A DNA stretch of 64,000 bases from Pyxicephalus adspersus (lineage: Eukaryota > Chordata > Amphibia > Anura > Pyxicephalidae), in the NCBI RefSeq assembly GCF_032062135.1, contig NC_092861.1:144671770-144735769 (forward strand). Reading direction: 5' to 3'. Under the pieces are notes generated by a model. That model made no database searches. It saw nothing but the letters and a program-made list of their open reading frames with translations, and had not been told where the DNA came from. Shown here in pieces: positions 30,956 to 41,747 of this stretch. Position numbers and translations under genes: made by a program. Every line of letters starts with the position of its first letter. Positions within the stretch are counted from its first letter, which is position 1.

Positions 30956-31890
30956 TACAGTTAGGTCCATAAATAATTGGACAGGGACAACTGTCAGTGG
31001 GTTGAACAAAAAGATTGCATAAAAGTGTGAGGAACTAAAGCCTATTTTTACACAATCACTTCATTTCAGGGGCGCAAAAGTAATTGGACAATTGACTTGA
31101 AGGCTATTTCATGGGCTGGTGTGGGCAATTCCTTCGTTATGTCAATATCAATTAGGCAAATAAAAGGCCTGGAGTTGATTTGGGGGGGGGGGTTAGTGGA
31201 AGATTTTGCTGTGAACAGACAACATGTGGTCAGGGGCTCTCCATGCAGGTAAAACAAGCCATCCTTAAGCTGCAAAAACAAAAAAAACCCATCCGAGAAA
31301 TTGCTACAATATTAGGAGTGGCAAATTCTACAGTTTGGTACATCATGAGAAATAAACAAAGCACTGGTGAACTCCGCAACGCCAAAATGACATGTACGTC
31401 CAAGGAAGACAACAGTGGTGGATGATTGCTGAATAATTTCCATGGGGAAGAGAAACCCCTTCACAACATCCAACCAAGTTGACAACACTCTCCAGGAGGT
31501 AGGCGTATCGATATCCAAGTCTACCATAAAGAGAAGACTGCATGAATGTAAATACAGACTTCAGAGAGAAAGGCCCACAAAGAGCAACTGAAAGCTGCTG
31601 CAGTAAAGGCCTGACAGAGCATTAAAAAGGAGGAACCCCAGCATCTGGTGATGTTCAATACTACATGCTGCCATTGCCAGCAAAGGGTTTTCAACCATGT
31701 ATTAGAAATTAATATTTTATTTTCAGCTTTTTAATTTGTTTCCTCACATTTTGTTGCAATCTGTTCAACCCACTGAATTAAATCTGAACGTCTGCAACTG
31801 CATCTGAGTTGTTTCATTTAAAATTAACTGTAATGTACACAACCAAAATTAGAAAAAAGTTGTCTCTGTCCAAATATTTATGAATCTGTA
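30956..31890 (+). mobile_element. Tc1-like transposon, internally deleted
   Basis: TA (30956-30957) precedes CAGTTAGGTCCATAAATAAT, and the right end inverts to CAGATTCATAAATATTTGG before TA (31889-31890). The shared terminal GGACAG(G/A)GACAAC is a Tc1 hallmark. A transposase N-terminus remains but the DDE catalytic region is gone. The length (935 bp) is well below the usual 1.3-1.6 kb. Confidence 0.85.
31243..31560 (+). pseudogene. Tc1-like transposase fragment
   Basis: The frame from 31243 reads KQAILKLQKQKKPIREIATI, LGVANSTVWYIMRN, STGELRN: the first DNA-binding helix-turn-helix of a Tc1 transposase. It stops at 31423. Further motifs (NPFTTSNQ..., STIKRRLHE-like) follow in other frames to about 31545, so frameshifts and stops break it. 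Confidence 0.8.
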
Positions 31891-33238
31891 TATTAAAAGT
31901 AGTTCGACCCCAGTGTGTCATTTGCTGCTTGTGTACCCTGTGTGTCGTCTTATACATTCATGGCACGCTCTTGTACACTTTAAAGTGGACTTTTGACATC
32001 ATAGATATGGAAGATGCCAACAGTGACAGTTTTTTTTTTTTTTTTTTAAAGATGAAGCCCACTTGCAAAACAGTCTCTCTAGTATCTGACCCCAACTCCC
32101 CTTGCTCTTACCACTGCAATGGGCCCCCATACTCCCCACCACTGTGCTTGCATACCCATAAATATAGGCTCCTTGCCTTTGCTGGTACCACTGTACCTTT
32201 ATCATGCCTGAACTTCAATCCCCACACCTGATCTTGATACCTTCTCTCATTTATGCACTGCCTCATTCTTTTTTTATTTAGTTACTGCATGCTTCCATAA
32301 TGATCCCCTTTTTTAAAGGGGTGAACTTTTGCTGGTTTTGTAAAATCCTTCACTTGGTCAAAGAAGCAATTGCTTTATGTTTGCAATTGTGCAACACATT
32401 AATTTTACCATTACTTGACATCATTTAGGGGTGTGGTGCTTTCTGGTGGGCCTAGGCACCCATTGCTGGTTCATATAGGCACGTCTCAGCCTGGAATCTG
32501 AACTATTAACTTGTATGTTTATAATGTGTGGGAGATCTTTAGTTTTTGTGGCCACTATGTGTAATCAAACTACTGATTAGTCCCATGACAACTGGAGCTG
32601 AATGTGTGGTTGTAAAATCTTTTATGTAGCCAAGCTCCAGCCCGAAATGTCAAGGTACTGAGTACATATTCAACTAAACAGCAGAGATCTCACTTTATCT
32701 TCTACATAAATACACATGAATGCTAGCAGTGACATCTTTACTTGAGTCACCTTGTTGTGACCCTCTTGGCTCCTTGTTCGGAAATGCAATCAACAAAGCG
32801 TCTTTCCCGATGAATCCTGTCCAAGGTCTGCTCTTAACTGTGATTATAGGTTTGGTGGCTTCCCATGCTTGGGTTATCGGGTGCTGTAATGTGACCTCAC
32901 ATGATGCTGGAGTGTGAAGTGAAGAGAGAAGCTTCTCCTGAGATTAGGGTGGAAGGAAGGTCCTTAGAAGAGGATTACCTCTTCTCTCCAAGTGTCATCT
33001 TGAAGTCTGGTGCTTAGGCAATAAATGACATTGTAGTCCAGGCTAAGGACCTGGGCTTTCATTGATACAATGTGATGACAAAACAGGAACTAAACAGGCT
33101 GATAACTGTGCTGGCTTACGTCCTTTGAAGCCTTCATAGGCAGACCAGTTTCTCTATGACAATGATGGGCAACCCGATCCAGTAATAAAACCTGCCACTG
33201 GCTTTGCATTTCATTGATGAATAATAATTGTACATTAT
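31891..33238. other. unannotated intergenic stretch
   Basis: It has a poly-T run at 32031-32047. No gene; the 100-residue plus frame at 31929-32231 has no family feature. Confidence 0.45.
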
Positions 33239-34020
33239 ATACAAGGTTTGTCTATTAAATAACGAGACTGATATAACAACTCACTTTTATTTATATGACC
33301 GTTCTAATGCTTGCTCCCTTCAATATTCTCGCCATTCACAATTAAGCTCCAATGTTGTCTTGTTTTCCAATGGTGGAAGGTGTGGAGCAGATCATTTTCT
33401 GTCAGCTCTTTCAAGATATCTGATGTTTTTTCTTTACTGCATTCATTGATTCAAAGTTTTCGAAGTGTTCCTTTAATCACCAAATTCAGTTTAGGAAAAA
33501 GTCCCAAGGTGCCAAATCTGGTGAATATGGAGGGTGTTCCAGCATAGTAATGAGTTTGTCAGTCATAGAAAGTGCTGTGTGAGAAGGAGCGTTGTCCTGA
33601 TAAAGAATGAAACTATTTCATTTCTGCCGTCTTTTCCTGACTCAGCTTTGTCAGAACTTCCTTATAATAATGTTGGCTCATTGTTTTGCCTTCTGGAACC
33701 CATTCTGCCAAAATGACGCCCATCATGTCACAAAACACGAAGAGCATGGCTGTGAATTTGGACTTTTTTCTATTCTTGGTGATAAAGGTGTTTCCAGTGA
33801 CTGTGGTTTTGTTTCAGGATCATACTGGAAGATCCAAGGGTCATACTGGAAAATCCAAATGATTACTTTATGAAAAAGGTTCGGCTCCAGCTCAGTTTGC
33901 TGCAGAATTTCAGCGCAAATTTCCTTGCGGCACTCTTTTGGCTCTGGTGTGAAATTTTACTAAAAGTTTAAAATAGTTTCTCATCTTTTAAACTTCTTAT
34001 GATTTCAGCAAAACAGCATT
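33239..34020 (-). pseudogene. mariner-like transposase relic
   Basis: The 3' end starts ACAAGGTTTGTCTATTAAAT, a mariner-type terminus. Reading on the minus strand, in changing frames, gives FQYDPETKPQSLE, MLFVFCDMMGVILAEWVPEG, KTMSQHYYKEVLTKL, and HPPYSPDLAPWDFF, which holds the third catalytic Asp of the D,D34D triad. Stops and frameshifts break every block, and the N-terminus and 5' terminus are missing. A ~22-bp duplication repeats the segment coding the QYDP motif near 33815-33860. Confidence 0.8.
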
Positions 34021-34144
34021 AAACGGTGACTGACAACAAATGCCAGCAGTTATCCTGCGTGTTTGGAGAAGTTTACACATTTGTGGCAAGAGATCAGAAT
34101 CATCCCATCAACACAGTCTCTTTATTTATTAGACAGACCTTGTC

Positions 34145-34148
34145 TGTA

Positions 34149-34223
<75 letters not shown>
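34145..34223. repeat. (TG)n(TA)n microsatellite
   Basis: About 16 TG units pass directly into about 22 TA units. The Cys/Val then Tyr/Ile peptides predicted here are repeat translations. Confidence 0.95.
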
Positions 34224-34225
<2 letters not shown>

Positions 34226-36354
34226 CTTGGATATGTTTTCACTTTCTTTTCTATGATACCCCTAAATAAGGTCTGGTCTAACCAACATTAGAAGTCACAT
34301 AATAAGTTGATTAGGACCTACCTGTGTGCAACCAATGTGTCTTATGATGATTGTATATATAACTGGACTACAGGGAGCATTTGGTAACCTGTGTGATTTA
34401 TAATGAAAATATAAATATTAAAATTGATTTGCTGGTTAATGGTAAAGTAATAGCTTGAAACAGCAACTTCTTAAAGACGTACATCACTAAAATATTTGGG
34501 TTGAATTGGATCAGATAAAAATTCATGCTTTTGTAACCGAGGGGCCTATGTCCGCTTTTGTGTTATGATACTGTTCATTGTAAATGGCTCCCCAACGCAT
34601 TGTGAAGTTGCTGCCAAAACTTGGCAGGACACAACAACACACATAAAATGCTGTGGTGTGTTGCAGTGGGTTGAAGGTATTCGGCCGTTTAAGTGTTTCG
34701 GAAGCCCATATATAATAAATGGCCTGCTTTAAATGAAAGTATGTTGGTGTAACAGACCAAGGCCCCAAGAGCTGTCATTATCATCCCACAACCATCAATT
34801 GGATCCAACCAAAATTGTCAAGGATAGGTTTGTGTCCCATTGGCTGTTGAAGGAAATAAGAACACTTTCTCATACATTATGATGGCTATAGAAGACACTG
34901 CATCATAACTGGACTAAAATCACTCTTGTCAAATGTAAAAGAATAAATCAATTTTTTAATCTGCCAACTATATTTAATTTTCCAGGCCGTGTCGCAGATG
35001 TGCATTTTGCAGAACAAGCAATTTTAGAGGGTAGATGAGGACAAAAGATTGTACAAACCTCTATCCCTCCACTGTTCAAAAAGACCTGAATCGGCAACAA
35101 TAGGGATCTCACTGGCACCTAATCTGCTGCAAAAACAAGAATTTCAGCTTTTTATGTTTTTTGTTTTTCATCCAAGGTTACCATGGAGTCACGTATTAAC
35201 ATTAGTCTATGTCACATTTCTTGGCCATGCCATAGCTGAAGGACTTTAAACACACTTACAAAAAATGCAAATGCTGATAAAATCACAGTTCAAATTCACA
35301 GTACAAAATCACTGCTCAGTTTCTTTGGTAACAACATCATATTTTTATGTTATGGCTGGTGAATCACATTTGTATTCTTGATCAGTTGCACAAAGTTGTT
35401 GGTCCTGTAGCCAACAAACCCCCCTCCCTTTCATTAAGCTTTGCCACAGATTTTCAATTGGATTGATGTTTGGGCTTAAACTTGTCCATTCTTAGACATT
35501 CAGTGTCATAGTTTTAAACTTTGGAACCTGAAAAAAATAAAAACTGCTATTGCTTTTATTGGCCAAAAACACTTTCCTCTTGCTCTTGGCATTTTTTTTT
35601 GGTGTGTAGGCTTCTTTTGGCCATGTGCATCACAGTGTAATTTCTGGATCCTACCAGGCAAGATACCAGAAACAGACATTGTTTGCTGGAGAATATCATT
35701 TACCAATTTAATCAGCAGGGCCTTTTAATGGCCAAGGACAAGTGATGCAAACACAGAAGAAGCAGCAGAGCTGGAGCAGCGAACAATAGTATGAAGGAAA
35801 GAATGGTCCCATCACAAAATAAGGTGGACACTGGACAAACCTCCAAACATCTTGCTATATGCTGTGTTTTCCATTAGATTCAGCTATACAGTTGGGAAAT
35901 TTTAACCATTACCAAGACCTGAACACCCGATGTCAGCAGTCCAGCCTGTGGATGCATGGAAGTGCATTCCAATATCTAGCAAAATACCTTCTCAGAAGAA
36001 TACAAGTTATTTTAGCAAAGAGGAAAAAGACCTAATTTAGACTTCAGAGATTTAATGTTTGTTAGAAAATCTTTATATAGCCAGATAGGTGCTTCTGCTT
36101 TCTCTCCTTCCAAAAGAAACCAGAGTGAACCGTGTTAGTTGTTTCTGTCCTATGGTCAATAAATGGGAGGCTGAGGCTCCATCCAGCAGCTATGTACTTA
36201 CTTGTTCTTTAAGAAACCTTGTCCAAGCTTAGCACACAACTTTTAGAAGCTTCTATTTATCACCCCTTTGAGGTAACACAGTAACATATGCATCATAGTA
36301 TTATTCAAGCAGAGGTTGCAGATTTCTACATAAGATTAAAAAAAGAAAAATGGC
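34224..36354. other. intergenic stretch with degraded repeats
   Basis: 34530-34790 (GAGGGGCCTATGTCCGCTTT, CACTTAAACGG-type words) and 35400-35720 (GCCACAGATTTTCAATTGGA, GTTTGCTGGAGAATATC) look like old transposon pieces that could not be classified. No gene is visible. Confidence 0.35.
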
Positions 36355-36640
36355 CTCATTAAACCTCCCAATTATTATGAGTTTGCTGTTCTAGGCCGCG
36401 GCTCGCCTCCAAGCCTTTAAACGCACGACTCCTTGCAGCGGCCGGCTTGTGAAATCTGGCTACCCGTTTAATGATCTGGTCAGCAATTTTAGAAAGATTA
36501 CTTCCTTTGTGTTAAGCAAAGCTTATCCGTGTAGCAGCAGCGAAAGGCAATCTCAAAAGCGACCACAAATTATAAAAAATGAAAAAAAATACGCCAACCG
36601 CATAATATGTAACATTAAACAGGAAACGTGAAACCATGAA
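36355..36640. other. candidate conserved non-coding element
   Basis: It is single-copy and has retained CpGs (GGCCGCGGCTCGCC, GCAGCGGCCGGC) next to homeodomain-type AATTATTATGAG and GTTTAATGATC. It lies between RRP15 and TGFB2. The 60-residue plus frame is not a recognised protein. Confidence 0.3.
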
Positions 36641-37263
36641 GGATGGTGAAGTAACTTTCCAGGTGCGTCTGATTTAGAAAAAAGAATATTTTTCTTTTTA
36701 AATTAAAGAGGAAGCAGCATCCCGTATTGAACTACAGAAGTTTATTAAAAGGGTTTCCACCTAAAAGGAAATAAAATGAACAAAGCATAATGGATTGATA
36801 TACTCAGCAGATTGGATCTCTTGCTAACAATATAAAAGGTGATATGGCTAAGCCTATTGCTTGCACCCTCAATGGACCAATTTATTGGCAACCTAAATGA
36901 ATAATCATCTGAATTTTTTCATGATAGGGTGATCATCATAATATATGCAAAGTTACATGTCTGTGCAACACTTTCAGGTATTTATTACCTCTCACAGTGA
37001 TCACAGTATTCCCCTGACAAAGCTTTCATCTGCTTTTCTGCCATTTTTCGTCATCCAATGTCTATATTTAACTCCTCAACTGAGATGCTGTCTCCAAATG
37101 ATAAATTCCGGCGCTTGACGTGGATTAGACCCTACGTCAACCTTTCCAGCTTGGCTTTGCTAAAAGTTACAAAATTGCACTAATTCTCACTCATCGGGGG
37201 TGAGAAAACAAAAAAGGTGTTTCTTCCGGCAATAAGGAGGAAAGAGTAGACTGTTCTGCATAT
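36641..37263. other. unannotated stretch with paired TGACGT half-sites
   Basis: TTGACGT at 37115-37121 and its inverse ACGTCAA at 37134-37140 face each other 12 bp apart. Nothing else was recognised. Confidence 0.35.
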
Positions 37264-37330
37264 TTTAATATTATTAATAAACATGATTGATATAGCACCA
37301 ACATATTACTCAGTGATGTATAATAAATAA
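37264..37330 (-). mobile_element. L2-like 3' tail fragment
   Basis: On the minus strand it reads TATACATCACTGAGTAATAT, GTTGGTGCTATATCAATCAT and GTTTATTAATAATATT. Confidence 0.65.
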
Positions 37331-37419
37331 GGATTATTTCAGATTTTAAATTTTGTATAAACTTTTAAGGTTATTGGAAGTACCTTGTAAGTTATATGAG
37401 GACCAAAACAATACACAGG

Positions 37420-38138
37420 TGTCACGCTTGGGCAGACAGGGCCACTAGGGGGTGCTACAGCTTGCACGGGAGTGGTGGGAGCCTTGAGAAGGGCCAAGGC
37501 GCAAAGTCTAAGCAGTAACCAGGTCTTCTCCAGAGCCTCTAGTGGTGAGGATGTTGCGCTGCTGGTTACTGCTAGGTTACGGTCCTTGATCACACCAGGG
37601 TGGGCAGGATGAAATTAAGTACCAAATCACAAAGTTGAAGAATTGTCAAGGAAGGCGAGGCTCAAGGCAGAAAGCAGGCAAGAGAGGCCAGGTCACACGC
37701 CAGGGGTCAAAAACCAGGGATCCAGGAGACACCAGTACCACAGGGATCACTAAAGACAGAGGAGACGCTGGAAGCAACAGGAGGCACAGGTGTCACAGGA
37801 ATATCCACTGACAGAAAGGAACACTGGAACAGCACAGGGAAAGTAGCTGGAAACCAACAGACTGGACAAGGAGGGGTTAACACAGGAGCTGGATAAAGGA
37901 AGCACTGAATTAGTCAACAAGTGTACAGGAACTAGCTCAACAGAACTAGGGGCTCAGAAAAATGGAGACATGTTGCACGAACCCTGAGTGGTGTGTCTGA
38001 GCTAGCTAAATAGCCAGGGATGATTAAGAAGCTATTTCCCAATTGGCCAGCTAAGAGTAGGCATGCACAGAGTCAGAACTGCCTGCATGTGCAGGAGAGA
38101 GGCATCGTCGCTTTAATGAGGAAGAGGTACGTTTGACA
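37420..38138. mobile_element. solo LTR with ACAGG target duplication
   Basis: It begins TGTCACGCTTGGG and ends GTACGTTTGACA, the TG...CA ends of a long terminal repeat. ACAGG lies on both sides (37415-37419 and 38139-38143), a perfect 5-bp duplication. It is 719 bp with no internal coding region, so it is a solo LTR. The family (Gypsy-type or ERV) is undetermined, and so is the strand. Its 3' part is copied at 39442 and 40167. Confidence 0.75.
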
Positions 38139-39441
38139 ACAGGAAGTGAAGTCAGGACTCTTGATGCTTGTTTCAGATCATTGATACAGCACCAAAGCCA
38201 ATGGCTCGGAGGGTTATTCAGCTTTCAATTGTTGACCCATAACTTTTTTGCCAAGAAATTTGACCACCCTCAGGATCTCTCAGTGACCTATAGAGATACT
38301 TACACATTGGATTGTAGGATACATTGATAAAAATAAAAGAACGGCTCTTGGTTGTCTTTTTATTAAAATGTCAGTCTCCTGGCTCCCTATGGCTCTTTCT
38401 TTGACACTAGTTGTAATTAAGCGAGTCAGAAATCTTAATAAATTGAAGTTGCTGTAGATCAGTGACTTATGGTGCTTCTGTTTCAGTCTTTGAGGACAAT
38501 GTGGTCTTGAACCTTTCCTAGGAGCTCCCTGGGAGCATGTAGCTCCCAAACAAAAAATATATGCAGGCTGTGCAGTACATACAGGCCTCTACTGTTCTGG
38601 ATTCTTTTCAGGACATTTGACATTACAGCCCATGAAAACCCAGAGCTAGCAATATCCTGTATCTTAGAATTCATTCAGATTAAATCCTTAGTGGGGATTT
38701 ATTTTACTTAACAAGGGTCCTCTGGGGCGTAGACAAAAGGTGGGTCAGAAAGCCCTCCAACTGTCACATGCCTATGACAAATCTATCTAGCTGTAAATTC
38801 ATCCAGAGATAATAAACTTTTTTACTTGTCCGTAAGGAAAAAGGAGACCAAAAGATGGTCTTGTACAGGGCCCTTAGGGTAAATCTGTTTGCCACTGGCC
38901 TAAGTATACTGCTGAGAAGTTTTAGACTCCCGCTAGCCTTGTTTAGGCCTCTACAGTTCTGGGTTCTTTTAGGACTTTTGAGGATAAAGCCCATGAAACC
39001 CTAGAGCTAGCATAACACTGCATCTCCTAATTTATTCAGATTAAGTCATCAGTAGGGTTCTTCTTTACTACACAAGTGTCCTCTGGGGCGTAGACGACAT
39101 GTGCGTCACATGGGTCCTAGGAAGTCCTCCTACTGTCACATGGCCTGGACACTACATCTAACTGTCAATTAATACAAAGCTAATAAGTATTTTTATTTGG
39201 CCATATGGGAAAAAGACACCAAAAATTGGTTTTGCCCAGTGGCCTATTTGTGACTCCGGCTTAAGTATAACACTGAGATGTTTTAGACTCCCGCTAGCCT
39301 TGCTTAGGCCTCCACTTTCCTGGGTTCTTTTCAGGACATTCGAGGTTACAGACCATGAAAACCCAGAGCTAGCAATGCACTGTATCTCCTAATTCATTCA
39401 GATTAAGTCATCAGTAGGGATTTACTTCTGCAGCTGCTTTT
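37861..39441. repeat. duplicated block A (1581 bp)
   Basis: It begins inside the LTR at ACTGGACAAGGAGG and ends CTGCAGCTGCTTTT. It is nearly identical to 40167-41747 (offset 2306 bp; only scattered substitutions) and contains the flank of the LTR plus a ~361-bp tandem repeat. Confidence 0.9.
38583..39430. repeat. ~361-bp tandem repeat, 2.3 units
   Basis: AGGCCTC(T/C)AC..TTCTGG.TTCTTTT recurs at 38583, 38945 and 39306. Each unit carries GAGCTAGCA, TTCAGATTAA, CCTCTGGGGCGTAGAC and TTTTAGACTCCCGCTAGCC in order. The array is copied in block C (40889-41736). Confidence 0.85.
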
Positions 39442-40017
39442 ACTGGACAAGGAGGGGTTAACACAGGAGCTGGATAAAGGAAGCACTGAATTAGTCAACA
39501 AGTGTACAGGAACTAGCTCAACAGAACTAGGGGCTCGGAAAAATGGAGACATGTTGCATGAACACTGAGTGCTGTGCCTGAGCTAAAAAGCCAGGGATGA
39601 TTAAGAAGCTATTTCCCAATTGGCCGGTGAAGCCTAGGCATGCCCAGAGTCAGAACTGCCCGCATGTGCAGGAGAGAGGCATCGTCGCTTTAATGAGGAA
39701 GAGGTACGTGTGACAACAGAAAGTGAACTCAGGACTCTTGATGCTTGTTTCGGATCATTGATAGAGCACCAAAGCCAATGGCTCGGAGGGTTATTCAGCT
39801 ATCAAATGTTGACCCATACCTTTTTTGCCAAGAAATTTGACCACCCTCAGGATCTCCCAGTGACCTATTGAGATACTTACACATTGGATTGTAGGATACA
39901 TTGATAAAAATAAAAGAACGGCTCTTGGTTGTCTTTTTATTAAAATGTCAGTCTCCTGGTTTCTTATGGCTCTTTCTTTGACACTAGTTGTAACTAAACG
40001 AGTCAGAAATCTTAATA
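39442..40017. repeat. duplicated block B (partial, more diverged)
   Basis: It matches the first ~576 bp of block A (3' part of the LTR plus flank) with more substitutions and small deletions, so it separated earlier than A and C. It stops where an L2-like tail begins. Confidence 0.85.
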
Positions 40018-40151
40018 TTATTAATATTATTATTAATAAACAGGATTTATATAGCGCCAACATATTACGCAGCAAATGACAGACTAATACAGACAGTGAT
40101 ACAGGAGGAGAGGACCCTGCCCCTAAGAGCTTACAATCTAGTAGGTGGGGG
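40018..40151 (-). mobile_element. L2/CR1-like LINE 3' tail
   Basis: ATTATTATTAATAAACAGG, ATATAGCGCCAACATATTAC and CCTAAGAGCTTACAATCTAG identify the tail on the minus strand. It separates blocks B and C. Confidence 0.8.
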
Positions 40152-40166
40152 AATTTCACACACAAA

Positions 40167-41747
40167 ACTGGACAAGGAGGGGTTAACACAGGAGCTGGAT
40201 AAAGGAAGCACTGAATTAGTCAACAAGTGTACAGGAACTAGCTCAACAGAACTAGGGGCTCAGAAAAATGGAGACATGTTGCACGAACCCTGAGTGGTGT
40301 GTCTGAGCTAGCTAAATAGCCAGGGATGATTAAGAAGCTATTTCCCAATTGGCCAGCTAAGAGTAGGCATGCACAGAGTCAGAACTGCCTGCATGTGCAG
40401 GAGAGAGGCATCGTCGCTTTAATGAGGAAGAGGTACGTTTGACAACAGGAAGTGAAGTCAGGACTCTTGATGCTTGTTTCAGATCATTGATACAGCACCA
40501 AAGCCAATGGCTCGGAGGGTTATTCAGCTTTCAATTGTTGACCCATAACTTTTTTGCCAAGAAATTTGACCACCCTCAGGATCTCTCAGTGACCTATAGA
40601 GATACTTACACATTGGATTGTAGGATACATTGATAAAAATAAAAGAACGGCTCTTGGTTGTCTTTTTATTAAAATGTCAGTCTCCTGGCTCCCTATGGCT
40701 CTTTCTTTGACACTAGTTGTAATTAAGCGAGTCAGAAATCTTAATAAATTGAAGTTGCTGTAGATCAGTGACTTATGGTGCTTCTGTTTCAGTCTTTGAG
40801 GACAATGTGGTCTTGAACCTTTCCTAGGAGCTCCCTGGGAGCATGTAGCACCCAAACAAAAAAAATATGTACAGGCTGTGCAGTACATACAGGCCTCTAC
40901 TGTTCTGGATTCTTTTCAGGACACTTGACATTACAGCCCATGAAAACCCAGAGCTAGCAATATCCTGTATCTTAGAATTCATTCAGATTAAATCCTTAGT
41001 AGGGATTTATTTTACTTAACAAGGGTCCTCTGGGGCGTAGACAAAATGTGGGTCAGAAAGCCCTCCAACTGTCACATGCCTATGACAAATCTATCTAGCT
41101 GTAAATGCATCCAGAGATAATAAACTTTTTTACTTGGCCATAAGGAAAAAGGAGACCAAAAGATGGTCTTGTACAGGGCCCTTAAGGTAAATCTGTTTGC
41201 CACTGGCCTAAATATAATGCTGAGAAGTTTTAGACTCCCGCTAGCCTTGTTTAGGCCTCTACAGTTCTGGGTTCTTTTAGGACTTTTGAGGATAAAGCCC
41301 ATGAAACCCTAGAGCTAGCATAACACTGCATCTCCTAATTTATTCAGATTAAGTCATCAGTAGGGTTCTCCTTTACTACACAAAGGTCCTCTGGGGCCTG
41401 GACGACATGTGCGTCACATGGGTCCTAGGAAGTCCTCCTACTGTCACATGACCTGGACACTACATCTAGCTGTCAATTAATACAAAGTTAATAAGTATTT
41501 TTATTTGGCCATATGGGAAAAAGACACCAAAAATTGGTTTTGCCCAGTGGCCTATTTGTGACTCCGGCTTAAGTATAACACTGAGATGTTTTAGACTCCC
41601 GCTAGCCTTGCTTAGGCCTCCACTTTCCTGGGTTCTTTTCAGGACATTCGAGGTTACAGACCATGAAAACCCAGAGCTAGCAATGCACTGTATCTCCTAA
41701 TTCATTCAGATTAAGTCATCAGTAGGGATTTACTTCTGCAGCTGCTT
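40167..41747. repeat. duplicated block C (1581 bp)
   Basis: Near-identical copy of 37861-39441. After it the sequence continues uniquely with TTGCGTTTTGGCAAACAG. Confidence 0.9.

Noticed and set aside
34026..34269. Cys/Val then Tyr/Ile peptides
   Set aside because: Translation of the (TG)n(TA)n microsatellite.
38133..38549. paired frames (38133-38327 plus, 38280-38549 minus) repeated at 40439 and 40586
   Set aside because: Preserved only because blocks A and C are a recent duplication; no protein family resemblance.
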